From the IMG/VR virus record IMGVR_UViG_3300028298_000024, positions 1-28,486 of that record: a DNA stretch of 28,486 nucleotides. One strand, 5' to 3'. Each line of letters starts with the position of its first letter. Position 1 is the first letter of the stretch. Positions 20,026-27,853 of the stretch are shown piece after piece. Below the pieces are notes generated by a model. It was not told the origin of the DNA and did not search any database. It worked only from the letters and a program-made list of their open reading frames with translations. The DNA is from a virus. A program made the position numbers and the translations under genes.

Positions 20026-20164
20026 CCAGGAAGCGGCAAGGAATATGCTTTTACAAGAACAGGAAATCGCTAAGAGAAATAAAGAAAAGCCAAAAGTAGA
20101 TTATAGGGATTATGATGATTTGGGCGGTCTTCATATTGAGAATCATAGAAAAGGAAGAAAATAA
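20015..20164 (+). CDS. 49-residue charged protein before the portal gene
   Basis: ATG at 20015 overlaps the end of the previous gene by 11 bases, and the stop overlaps the portal ATG (TAATG). The product is a helix (QEAARNMLLQEQEIAKRNKE) with a tail YRDYDDLGGLHIENHRKG. Coupled at both ends, so likely translated. Confidence 0.5.
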   Translation: MGINQEAARNMLLQEQEIAKRNKEKPKVDYRDYDDLGGLHIENHRKGRK

Positions 20165-22071
20165 TGGCTGATAATGAGGAAATTTTAATCCCAGGCGAGG
20201 ACACAACTATCCACGATATACTGGATAAGAAGAAGCAAATCCAGAATGCAAGGAATATCTTTGAACGCCAATGGCTGGTAAACTTAGCTTTTCTTTATGG
20301 CAAGCAACATTTCTTAGCTGAGAGTAAAAAGATTTCTACCGGCTTAGAAGAACGCATACTCTGGGAATTAAAATCAGAAGAGAGAAAGAATAAGACTAAA
20401 CGTTCCTCAAACTATATCCTGCCTTTATATCGTTCTCTCTTAGCTCGGCTCTTGATGATGAAAGCTAATATCACAGTTGAGCCTACCACATCAAGCGAAC
20501 CCGATAAATCATCTGCAAGAGTAGCGCAGGAAGTCTTGGAAGACCATTGGCAGATAGTCAATAAGTCTAATCCGCTTTTGTCTGTTAAAACGGGCGGTAT
20601 GCTTCGTATCTTAGCCAAGCTATTCGCTTCTTTATTGTCTTGTGGTAAGGGTTATCTCTGCCCATTCTTTAATCCTAAGACAATGTCTAAGGCGGTATTA
20701 AATGAAGAAATAATCCCTGGTGAGATAGGCGAGGTAGAAACTAAAATCTATACTCCCTTTGATGTCTTTGAGGACAGGTTAGGGACTTATAAGATAGTCC
20801 AGGAAGTCTTGCCTATTGATGTAGTCAAAGACCAATATGGAGTTGAGGTAACCGCAGATGAAATGTCTACTACTGACCCCGAACAAGAGTTACTTAATAT
20901 CTTAGAGGGTTCAGCTAATTCACCTAAAGTAGAGAACGCTTGTAAAATTTATTCTTATTGGGAGATACCTTCAACTAAATATCCGCAAGGTAGGCATCAG
21001 ATAATCACTAAGTCTAAAGTTATCTTAGATGATGTTATCCCCCCAGAGTATAAAGGGAAGATTCCTCTCTTTGAGTTTGATTATCTTGATTTACTGATGT
21101 CAACCTTCCCCCAAGCAATGATTGAGCAGTTAATCTCACAACAGGAAGATTATAATTATACACTCTCTCGTCTTTACGCTTACAAGAAATGGTTTGCCGG
21201 TAAGTTAAAAGTCCCAAAGAAATGCAAACTTGAAACTAAATATGATGATGAGATAGGGCAGATTATTTATTATGAACCAGGTTTCGGAGAACCTCATTTT
21301 GAAACTCCTCCACCGCCTCCGGCTTTCTTAACTGAGGAATTGATACGAATACGCAAGGATATGGAAGATATATCCGGTGTTCACGATTCCAATATGTCCC
21401 CTGCTCGTATGGCTGGTAAGTCAGGAGTAAGTATTCAGAACTTAAATGAATTAGACAATTCTCAACTTATGCCTATTCTTATGGGGATAGAAGCACAGTT
21501 AGAATTTTATTGTGAAACTGTCTTGGACATTGTAGAAGCTAAATATGCCGAACCTCGCATTTTAGCCATAACAGGGGAGAACTTAGGAGCTGATGTTAAT
21601 ACCTTCTCCGGGCAGAATGTAAAAGGAAATAGAAGGATTAAGATTAGCTTAGGTTCTGCGCTTCCAATGTCTAAATCAGACAGGCAAGCGTTCTTAATGA
21701 TGTTAGCTGATAAAGGCTACATAGACAGGTCAAAGGCATTAGAACTTATGGAATTTGGCGACTTAGCGGGAATATATATCTCGGTTGATGAGAACGCACA
21801 GAAGCAGGAAATAGCTGAAATGCTAAAAGGCATTGAGAGTATTCCTCAGCAGTTAGACTATCATCCCACGCATTTGAAGGTAATTGAGGATTTTCTGAAA
21901 GGTCAGCAGTTTAAGAAACTTCCTCCAGAGTTGCAGAAGATATTTATGAATCATTATTCAATTCATCAAAAATATATGCAGGTAGAAAACCAAGCGACAC
22001 AACAAATGACAGGCGGATACGAAGCACAAGGACAACCGCCACAGGCACAAGCACCACAAGGGGGGATATAA
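20164..22071 (+). CDS. Portal protein
   Basis: A 635-residue protein in the portal position, of the size seen in podophages and related phages. The N-terminal helical part (QNARNIFERQWLVNLAFLYGK, then SSNYILPLYRSLLARLLMMK) and the central stretch around SGVHDSNMSPARMAGKSGVSIQNL (a motif typical of portal proteins with a tunnel-loop helix, LNELDNSQLMPILMGIEAQLEFYCETVLDI) support the call. The C-terminus is a Q/P/G-rich tail (QGQPPQAQAPQGG). Portals form the dodecameric ring through which terminase pumps DNA. Context with terL, scaffold and capsid is strong. Confidence 0.88.
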   Translation: MADNEEILIPGEDTTIHDILDKKKQIQNARNIFERQWLVNLAFLYGKQHFLAESKKISTGLEERILWELKSEERKNKTKRSSNYILPLYRSLLARLLMMKANITVEPTTSSEPDKSSARVAQEVLEDHWQIVNKSNPLLSVKTGGMLRILAKLFASLLSCGKGYLCPFFNPKTMSKAVLNEEIIPGEIGEVETKIYTPFDVFEDRLGTYKIVQEVLPIDVVKDQYGVEVTADEMSTTDPEQELLNILEGSANSPKVENACKIYSYWEIPSTKYPQGRHQIITKSKVILDDVIPPEYKGKIPLFEFDYLDLLMSTFPQAMIEQLISQQEDYNYTLSRLYAYKKWFAGKLKVPKKCKLETKYDDEIGQIIYYEPGFGEPHFETPPPPPAFLTEELIRIRKDMEDISGVHDSNMSPARMAGKSGVSIQNLNELDNSQLMPILMGIEAQLEFYCETVLDIVEAKYAEPRILAITGENLGADVNTFSGQNVKGNRRIKISLGSALPMSKSDRQAFLMMLADKGYIDRSKALELMEFGDLAGIYISVDENAQKQEIAEMLKGIESIPQQLDYHPTHLKVIEDFLKGQQFKKLPPELQKIFMNHYSIHQKYMQVENQATQQMTGGYEAQGQPPQAQAPQGGI

Positions 22072-22346
22072 TGGAAGCTAAAAATATTCGCACAGAAAAA
22101 GGTAATCCTTCGCCATCACAGAACGGACAAGGTTCAACTTATTTAATCCCTCTTGATGATATGCCACAGGGGATAGTAAGCGGAGAAAATGGGGAGTTAA
22201 TCATTGAAGGGCTTTTTACCACAGATGAGCAAGGTTTGATTATTAAGGTTGACAGGATTTCAATGAGAAAACCTCACGATAGAAATGACCCTTTACAGAG
22301 TAAGATTGAGCAAGGGCTTGATATAGAAATTAAATTAAGTAAGTAA
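22071..22346 (+). CDS. Small protein after portal
   Basis: A 91-residue protein coupled to the portal by TAATG. A disordered start (EKGNPSPSQNGQGSTYL) leads to a small beta-rich domain (QGIVSGENGELIIEGLF, QGLIIKVDRISM). No family recognised; position suggests a head-assembly accessory role. Confidence 0.55.
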   Translation: MEAKNIRTEKGNPSPSQNGQGSTYLIPLDDMPQGIVSGENGELIIEGLFTTDEQGLIIKVDRISMRKPHDRNDPLQSKIEQGLDIEIKLSK

Positions 22347-22353
22347 ACCAATA

Positions 22354-22376
22354 CCGACCAATCCTATGGAAGTCGG
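22354..22376 (+). promoter_or_regulatory. Small hairpin before the scaffold gene
   Basis: CCGAC (22354-22358) pairs with GTCGG (22372-22376), loop 13 bases, ending seven bases before the AAGGAG of the scaffold gene. It has no T-run, so it is not a terminator; it could stabilise or tune the scaffold/capsid mRNA. Confidence 0.35.
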
Positions 22377-22393
22377 CAAACAAGGAGATAAAA

Positions 22394-23296
22394 ATGGCAG
22401 TAGAGAATTTAGAACAAGAGTTAGAGAACGAAAATACACCAGCAGTTAAACCAGAGCAAGCTCCTGCAACCACAATGGACAGTAGCACTCAAAAAGTAAC
22501 TCCTGATGACCCTGAGTTTGATTTAGGTCAAGATGATAAGGGGCAACCACTGAAATTCAAGAAATCACAAATCCTTGAGTTTCAAAAAGGGAATATGCTC
22601 CAATCAGATTACACTAAAAAGACTCAGGAATTATCGGCTGAAAAGGAAAACCTTAAGGAAATGTCCAATATCATTGAACATCTTAGGGCTAATCCTACTA
22701 AAGCCCAACGTGTTATAGCCATACTTGATGAGAAAGAACAAGCACAAGAAGCAAAGATTGACGATATTGATGAGGTATTAAAAACCCTGCCTGAAGATGA
22801 CCCTTATGCTAAAACATTAAGGGCATTAAAGGCGCAGAATAACGATTTGTTAAAAACTACCAGAGAACTTTCTGGCAAGTTAGGTCAGTTTGAGCAGAAG
22901 AATCAAGCTATTGAACAACAAGGAGCAGTCAAGCAAGCCGAGGTCGTATTGACTAAAGCACTTGATGATACTTCTAAAGAATTAAAGTTTGATGACGATG
23001 ACGATAAAGCTGACTGGCGTAAAATGGTTTTAACTTATCTTGTCAATAACCCGAAGAAATATAATACCGAAACTGATTTCCTTGCTGATATTCAGGCGGT
23101 TGGTAAAGCAGAGTTTGATAATGTTACCAGACGAAACGAAAGGATAATGGCTAAGTATATTAAATCTAAAGGCGGTAATGCGGCAATCCCTACTCATCCG
23201 GCAGGCGCAGGCGGTAAACCATTAACTAAAAAACCAACAGGGGATAATCTTCAGGATATGCTTGAAGAAGCTCTTGAGGCAGAAAATAAGGAGTAA
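22394..23296 (+). CDS. Scaffolding protein
   Basis: A 300-residue acidic protein directly before the major capsid gene. It has a Q/E/T-rich N-terminus, a long coiled-coil region (about 60-190: QLSAEKENLKEMSNIIEHL-like heptads, ALKAQNNDLLKTTRELSGKL) and a basic, glycine-rich C-terminus (ATHPAGAGGKPLTKKPTGD-like) as needed for contact with the capsid shell. Composition, length and position fit phage scaffolds, which guide prohead assembly and are then expelled. Confidence 0.85.
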   Translation: MAVENLEQELENENTPAVKPEQAPATTMDSSTQKVTPDDPEFDLGQDDKGQPLKFKKSQILEFQKGNMLQSDYTKKTQELSAEKENLKEMSNIIEHLRANPTKAQRVIAILDEKEQAQEAKIDDIDEVLKTLPEDDPYAKTLRALKAQNNDLLKTTRELSGKLGQFEQKNQAIEQQGAVKQAEVVLTKALDDTSKELKFDDDDDKADWRKMVLTYLVNNPKKYNTETDFLADIQAVGKAEFDNVTRRNERIMAKYIKSKGGNAAIPTHPAGAGGKPLTKKPTGDNLQDMLEEALEAENKE

Positions 23297-23298
23297 TT

Positions 23299-24540
23299 AT
23301 GAGTTTGACTATTTCTAATATTAGTGCGGTATTAAAAAAGATAATCATACCCACTATTCAGGAACAACTACCGAAGCAGAATCTTCTCTTTGATAAAGTC
23401 AAGAGAAATTCAGGCGTTACGGTAGCAAATAACACTATCTATATCGCAGCCCGTACTCAAAGGCATAGCGGTATATATAGCGTTGCAGAAAGCACAGAAC
23501 CAAGAAGCGGTAAGTCAGCATATTCTAATCCCTATGATTCAATCAAGTATTCATTCGGGACATTGGAATTAACTGACCAGGCGATTGAAGCAACCTCCGG
23601 CGGAAGCGTTAAAGCTTTAGCTTCTATCTTGCAGACTGAAATCAATGCTTTAAAAGATGACATCATTGCTGATTTCAACAGGCAGATGCACGGAGCAGGT
23701 AGAGGTAAACTTTGCACCATAGGTTCAGCGGCAACTGGTTTGACAGTTTACTTAGGCACAGCAAGCGGTTCATTATCTCCTACGGGAAATGACCCGACTG
23801 AGTATTTAACACCAGGGATGTTTATTCATATCAATACAGGTGCGGCAGTTGAGATTGAAAGCGTTACGCCTTCAGCGACTGTTCCGACTATTACATTAGT
23901 TTCAACCGCAACCAGTGTATTGCATCCTCATGTTTTGAATTTTGTAGTTTGTAAAGAACAAGGCACTACAATCTTAGGCACAACTGGTTCTTCTGTTGAG
24001 ATTATGGGTTTAGCAGGGATAATTGATGATGGCGATAATATTCCTACAATCCATAATATCACTCGTTCAACTAATGCTTGGGCTTGCGCTAATGTTGATG
24101 ACACCGCAGGGACATTGACCGAAGCACAGATGGTTAGTATATTCCTGAAATGCCAGAGATATGGCGGGGCAAAAGCGATACTGATGGGTGAAACATTATA
24201 TTCACGCTTTGGTGCGCTTATGATGGCTCTCAAAAAATCAGCCGATACCAAAGAAGTCTTAACCGGTGGCTGGAAAGGTTTAGACTTTATGGCTGGAACA
24301 CCTGTCATATGCGATTTTGACACCTGGGAAGGTTATGCTCAGTTTGTTGATTTTGACGCTTTGACTATTGCCGAGATGTCAGAACCCTGGAAATGGTTAG
24401 AGGCAGACGCACACGGCGGGATATTGAAGCGTTCGGCTTCAAACAGGACGATATGGGAAGGAACTCTAAAATATTACTGTAATATGATAGGCAAAAAGTT
24501 CAAGTCACAAGGTCGTTTAAGATTAAAAACAGGTAATTAA
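23299..24540 (+). CDS. Major capsid protein
   Basis: A 413-residue protein right after the scaffold gene, with an AAGGAG site. HK97-like folds show this general pattern: an N-terminal arm (LKKIIIPTIQEQLPKQNLLF), the E-loop region with GIYSVAESTEPRSGKSAYS, the long spine helix SVKALASILQTEINALKDDIIAD, an insertion (GTASGSLSPTGNDP) and the A-domain with KAILMGETLYSRFGALMMAL and ending at IGKKFKSQGRLRLK. The extra segment at about 150-230 is rich in T, S and V and likely an inserted surface domain. It will be the most abundant virion protein; the strong terminator follows it directly. Confidence 0.9.
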   Translation: MSLTISNISAVLKKIIIPTIQEQLPKQNLLFDKVKRNSGVTVANNTIYIAARTQRHSGIYSVAESTEPRSGKSAYSNPYDSIKYSFGTLELTDQAIEATSGGSVKALASILQTEINALKDDIIADFNRQMHGAGRGKLCTIGSAATGLTVYLGTASGSLSPTGNDPTEYLTPGMFIHINTGAAVEIESVTPSATVPTITLVSTATSVLHPHVLNFVVCKEQGTTILGTTGSSVEIMGLAGIIDDGDNIPTIHNITRSTNAWACANVDDTAGTLTEAQMVSIFLKCQRYGGAKAILMGETLYSRFGALMMALKKSADTKEVLTGGWKGLDFMAGTPVICDFDTWEGYAQFVDFDALTIAEMSEPWKWLEADAHGGILKRSASNRTIWEGTLKYYCNMIGKKFKSQGRLRLKTGN

Positions 24541-24550
24541 CAACAACGGA

Positions 24551-24583
24551 GGGGAGAGGGCTAATAACCCTTTCCCCTTTATT
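24551..24583 (+). terminator. Strong intrinsic terminator after the capsid gene
   Basis: The ten-base arm 24551-24560 (GGGGAGAGGG) pairs with 24568-24577 (CCCTTTCCCC) with one wobble and a seven-base loop CTAATAA, followed by TTTATT. It lies 11 bases after the capsid stop. It should end most of the late transcript here and lower expression of the completion and tail genes relative to capsid. Confidence 0.88.
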
Positions 24584-24585
24584 AA

Positions 24586-24735
24586 ATGGGATATGCTGAA
24601 AAGTTAAATAATAAAAGTTCCTGGTTTAAGAAAAGAAATCCTGAATTTATAGACAAAACACCCGTCATCATACCTAAAGAAGAAATTAAACCTGGATGGT
24701 TTCAAAAACTAATACTTAAATGGCTAACAAAATAA
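24586..24735 (+). CDS. 49-residue basic protein after the terminator
   Basis: ATG at 24586 opens only three bases after the terminator tail with no ribosome site, and the gene overlaps the next one by 16 bases. Product MGYAEKLNNKSSWFKKRNPE with a basic end PGWFQKLILKWLTK. If real it is translated from read-through RNA and starts weakly; moderately doubtful. Confidence 0.4.
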   Translation: MGYAEKLNNKSSWFKKRNPEFIDKTPVIIPKEEIKPGWFQKLILKWLTK

Positions 24736-24983
24736 ATCCAATGACTCCCGAGCAACATACTCGGCTTGATAATATAGAGAAAGCAGGAGCAGGGAAGAAA
24801 TTTGTCAGGGAAGCAAGGGAATTTAAAGCACAACGCAAGGAATGGGCTGATAAGGAAGTCTATCAGTCCGCTAAAGAGGCGGCTAGTTATTTAATCGGGC
24901 AATCAAGAGGGCGGGTATCAGTTACAATAGACCCTAATGATTGGGAAAGGATTTTTAGGCGTGATAAAAAACATAACGGATAA
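24720..24983 (+). CDS. Basic hypothetical protein of the head-completion region
   Basis: An 87-residue, mostly helical basic protein (TPEQHTRLDNIEKAGAGKKF; REFKAQRKEWADKEVYQSAK), ending RVSVTIDPNDWERIFRRDKK. It overlaps genes on both sides. It could be a small head or neck protein by position; no family recognised. Confidence 0.52.
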   Translation: MANKINPMTPEQHTRLDNIEKAGAGKKFVREAREFKAQRKEWADKEVYQSAKEAASYLIGQSRGRVSVTIDPNDWERIFRRDKKHNG

Positions 24984-25230
24984 ACCTATTACAATAATGT
25001 ATGGTTGCACTCAACGGACTATTGCCCCTAATGAGATTGTAGATGTCAATAAAGAATTTGATTGCCAGATTGAGCAGAGGTTCGCTGATAAGTATGCCGG
25101 TAGTTTAGTCAAATATGTTGAAACTACTGTTACGTTTTCAATTGAAGATAAAACTTTGACAGCTAATATCACTCCTGAAATAAAGATAGAAAAAGTTACC
25201 ATTAAAAAGCCTAAGCATAAAAAGAGGTAA
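24961..25230 (+). CDS. Small beta-rich head-completion-type protein
   Basis: The GTG at 24961 gives a start (M)IKNITDKPITIMYGCTQRTI typical of small virion-region proteins; an in-frame ATG at 24937 would add eight residues. Strands TVTFSIEDKTLTANITPEIK and a basic tail KVTIKKPKHKKR follow. By position it could be a head-completion or decoration protein. Role not shown. Confidence 0.5.
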   Translation: MIKNITDKPITIMYGCTQRTIAPNEIVDVNKEFDCQIEQRFADKYAGSLVKYVETTVTFSIEDKTLTANITPEIKIEKVTIKKPKHKKR

Positions 25231-25233
25231 ATT

Positions 25234-25836
25234 ATGATAATGTCAGATTTAATAACAGAAGTAATTACAGAGGTTGGCGGTGATACCTCCGACACTACCC
25301 TAACCGCCAATATGCTTATATTCGCTAAGGGCGCGCTCCGTAGATTCCCTCTATTCTCAAGGGACAGGTTATTGATAGATACCTCATACGCTACTCTTTC
25401 AGGAAACTACCTTACCGTTCCCACAGGATTTTTAAGGGAAATATCTCTTTACTATCTTAACGACGGAGCAAGGAAATATATTGAGAAATTAACCGAGGGC
25501 GATTTCGGCTCAATAGTCAATACTTCAACATCAGGTAAACCCATATATTACCGTATCGTAGGAAATGTCATTGAGTTTGACAAGACCTATTCCGACTTGG
25601 TGATTTATGTTGAACATTACAAAACGGTAGATGAGGTTACCGCTTCTTCAACCTTCTTCGGTGATAACTCAATGATTGAGGTTGTAAAAGACGGAATCAA
25701 AGCGACTTACTACAGTGATTATATTGAGGATACCGTAAAAGGCGATAAGAAATTCGCACTGTTTAAAGCAGGGCTTGATGAGTTAGAAAGTAAATTTATT
25801 ATGAACGAGCAAGGTGGATACATAGACGAGGCATAG
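25234..25836 (+). CDS. Head-tail adaptor-like protein
   Basis: A 200-residue protein in the position of head-tail adaptors. The first 30 residues (DLITEVITEVGGDTSDTTLTANMLIFAKGALRRFP) and the later STFFGDNSMIEVVKDGIKATYYSDYIEDTVKGDKKF-type helices match the alpha-helical adaptor fold (gp6/T7 gp11 type) that docks on the portal, with strands IDTSYATLSGNYLTVPTGF between. Call rests on build and position. The start has an AGAGGT site; a second ATG lies two codons downstream. Confidence 0.62.
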   Translation: MIMSDLITEVITEVGGDTSDTTLTANMLIFAKGALRRFPLFSRDRLLIDTSYATLSGNYLTVPTGFLREISLYYLNDGARKYIEKLTEGDFGSIVNTSTSGKPIYYRIVGNVIEFDKTYSDLVIYVEHYKTVDEVTASSTFFGDNSMIEVVKDGIKATYYSDYIEDTVKGDKKFALFKAGLDELESKFIMNEQGGYIDEA

Positions 25837-26745
25837 ATGGCAACCTCTTACGCTAATGCGGGAGGCACAGGAAACCGCACATCTTCAATAACAGTAACTA
25901 CCAATATCACTCCAGAAGCAGGGGCGGTTGTAAATTTAATAGATGGTAATAAAACGGCAAATGCCACCTATGCTTTTGCCTTTACTGTTGACGAAGCCAA
26001 CAGATTTATTACTTTTGATTTTGGGGTGAGTGCTTCAAAAATAATAGATGAAATGAGTTGGTTTGGGCAGGATGGGGCTAATAATAATGGCACTTGGAAA
26101 GTATCAGGTTCACAAAATAACTCCGACTGGACAGATTTAGGGAGTTCATTTGTTCTTTACGATGACCCTCCGCCTGTTGTCATTACTTGCACAAATACGA
26201 ATGGTTATCGATATTATAGATTGCTTCAAATCTCTGGAGTAACCTTAAATCAGCGTTTTCAAACAGAACTTGAATTTAAGATTGATGATTGGGTTCCACA
26301 GAACTATACCAAAACCCTTACCGAAACTTTTATCTCGGCAGATACTATTCAGAGAGCTCCTGCAAGGACTTTTGCTGAAATCCTTAAATCAAATGATTCA
26401 ATCCTTAAAGCGGCTACAAAGGTATTTGCTGAAATAATAAAGTCATCCGATACTATCACAAGGGCATTTACAAGGGTATGGACAGAAACTATAATTGCCT
26501 TAGAGGTAGCAAATAAGAATATATCTATATTCTTTGAGGAGATAGCAATAGCATCCGATAACATCGCAAAAGGGTTTACCCGAACATTTACCGATACTAT
26601 AATCTCAAATGATACCTTCTCCCAATTCCTTAAATGGCTTCGTGAAACACATATCGCAGGGATTTGGAATAAAATTTCTCGGACAACTTCTACTTGGGGG
26701 AAAGATACAAAAACTAATTCAACTTGGAATAAGAAATATGGATAA
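25837..26745 (+). CDS. Fibre-like protein with discoidin-like domain and six 18-residue repeats
   Basis: A 302-residue protein starting directly after the adaptor stop. Residues 15-148 resemble a discoidin/F5-8C-type jelly roll (ANRFITFDFGVSASKIIDEM, GTWKVSGSQNNSDWTDLGSS, NTNGYRYYRLLQISG), which often binds sugars. Residues 158-265 form six repeats of exactly 18 residues starting at about 158, 176, 194, 212, 230 and 248, of the form (T/A)R-x-F-(A/T)EI-(I/L)-x-S-(N/S)D-(T/S)I-x-(R/K)A. The end (TTSTWGKDTKTNSTWNKKYG) is a short Thr/Trp repeat. A host-binding tail fibre or spike is the best reading; the repeats suggest a trimeric shaft, which is inference. Confidence 0.7.
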   Translation: MATSYANAGGTGNRTSSITVTTNITPEAGAVVNLIDGNKTANATYAFAFTVDEANRFITFDFGVSASKIIDEMSWFGQDGANNNGTWKVSGSQNNSDWTDLGSSFVLYDDPPPVVITCTNTNGYRYYRLLQISGVTLNQRFQTELEFKIDDWVPQNYTKTLTETFISADTIQRAPARTFAEILKSNDSILKAATKVFAEIIKSSDTITRAFTRVWTETIIALEVANKNISIFFEEIAIASDNIAKGFTRTFTDTIISNDTFSQFLKWLRETHIAGIWNKISRTTSTWGKDTKTNSTWNKKYG

Positions 26746-26890
26746 GATAAAAGAAATAGCAAAGGAAGGAGTAATAATAATTGAAAAAAATGTTGGAGAA
26801 ATCCACTTAATATTAAAAGATAAACACGGGAAATTGAAGGAAAACAGATTAACCACAGACAAAAGGAGAGAGAAATGTTTAACAGAATAA
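26738..26890 (+). CDS. 50-residue protein, truncated relative of the next gene
   Basis: ATG at 26738 overlaps the end of the fibre-like gene by eight bases; the frame closes inside the next gene. Residues GEIHLILKDKHGKLKENRLT parallel GELDLIVRDFQGRLKEHRHI of the following protein, suggesting a duplicated start with the rest lost. It may be a degenerate paralogue or a small tail protein. Confidence 0.5.
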   Translation: MDKIKEIAKEGVIIIEKNVGEIHLILKDKHGKLKENRLTTDKRREKCLTE

Positions 26891-27384
26891 GAGGTTGGTT
26901 TCGTAGCACAGGAAACGGATTTCTTGAAAGACCTAAGATGAACGGCGAATTGGATTTAATCGTAAGGGACTTTCAAGGTAGATTAAAAGAGCATAGGCAT
27001 ATTAAAAATACTATCACAGGTGTAGGTAAAGCTATGATGGCGGCTCTTTTATGCGCTGATTCAGGTGGAACAGGCATAGATTATATCGCCATAGGAACAG
27101 GAACACCTTCTGCAACTGCTTTAGGCGGTGAATGTACCACAGTAGGCGGAGAAAGGCGTGGTGGGGCTGATGTGGCAGGGACTATAGTTACAACTGGCAC
27201 AGCAGGAGATACGGCGCAATTCGTTACTACATTCACCTTCACTGGTTCATTTGCTCTGACAGAAGAAGGATTATTTAATGCTGGGTCGGCAGGGACAATG
27301 CCAGCAAGCCAGACTTTTGCGGCGTTAAATGTGGTATCGGGAGATACGCTCCAGATAAGTCACAAAATCCAATTTACTACATAA
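26875..27384 (+). CDS. Tail/fibre-associated structural protein
   Basis: A 169-residue protein behind AAAGGAG. Residues 21-50 (GELDLIVRDFQGRLKEHRHI, KNTITGVGKAMMAALLC) and YIAIGTGTPSATALGGE are typical of phage virion proteins that carry the D-x2-G-x-LKE start followed by an IAIGTG strand and a glycine/threonine-rich beta domain (FTFTGSFALTEEGLFNAG). These are usually tail or fibre accessory proteins. No disulfide or enzyme motif. It is the last clear structural gene in the window. Confidence 0.65.
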   Translation: MFNRIRGWFRSTGNGFLERPKMNGELDLIVRDFQGRLKEHRHIKNTITGVGKAMMAALLCADSGGTGIDYIAIGTGTPSATALGGECTTVGGERRGGADVAGTIVTTGTAGDTAQFVTTFTFTGSFALTEEGLFNAGSAGTMPASQTFAALNVVSGDTLQISHKIQFTT

Positions 27385-27412
27385 ATAATTTATTAACTTT
27401 TAAGGAGGGGTT

Positions 27413-27853
27413 ATGAAAAAGATTTTAGTTTTAACAGTTTTGTTTTTAGGGTTTTTCAGTTTTGCCTTTGCCGGAGCAGTTACCCTTACCAACTTTGATG
27501 GGACAGGTGAGGGAAGAATAAACAATGGAGCTTTAAGAATATCCGATAAAGCAAAGGTGATAAAAAATGGCAGAGGTTCAACGGTTGTTTATGATTTAGG
27601 AGCTTGTAATGTTTTATCAATAAATATGTATGCTCCGACCTCTGGGGATAATATCGCAGTATTTGATTTAGCCACTCCAAACACATTTGCTTACGGATAT
27701 GCCGCAGCAACAGCAGTCCCTGAATTTGAAATTGCTATATCTGCGAATACAAGCACAGTCCAAATGGATACGAAAGGTGCTCCATTTACAAAGGGTATTT
27801 ATGTTTTGGCTACCGATACTGATGTTCTTTGGAGTGTAGTTTATGACTACTAA
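27413..27853 (+). CDS. Secreted beta-rich protein with signal peptide
   Basis: A 146-residue protein behind AAGGAGGGG. A clear Sec signal, MKKILVLTVLFLGFFSFAFA, is followed by a cut site AFA-G (after residue 20). The mature part is beta-rich with Thr/Asp/Asn loops (VTLTNFDGTGEGRINNGALR; TVVYDLGACNVLSINMYAP). Phage virion proteins normally lack export signals, so this is probably exported by the infected cell, perhaps to the periplasm or surface, and belongs with the membrane gene that overlaps its end. Not recognised further. Confidence 0.68.
   Translation: MKKILVLTVLFLGFFSFAFAGAVTLTNFDGTGEGRINNGALRISDKAKVIKNGRGSTVVYDLGACNVLSINMYAPTSGDNIAVFDLATPNTFAYGYAAATAVPEFEIAISANTSTVQMDTKGAPFTKGIYVLATDTDVLWSVVYDY

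Noticed and set aside
26349-26909. 186-codon minus-strand frame opposite the fibre-like gene
   Set aside because: It mirrors the 18-residue repeats of the + strand gene, which makes a long open antisense frame by chance; no ribosome site.
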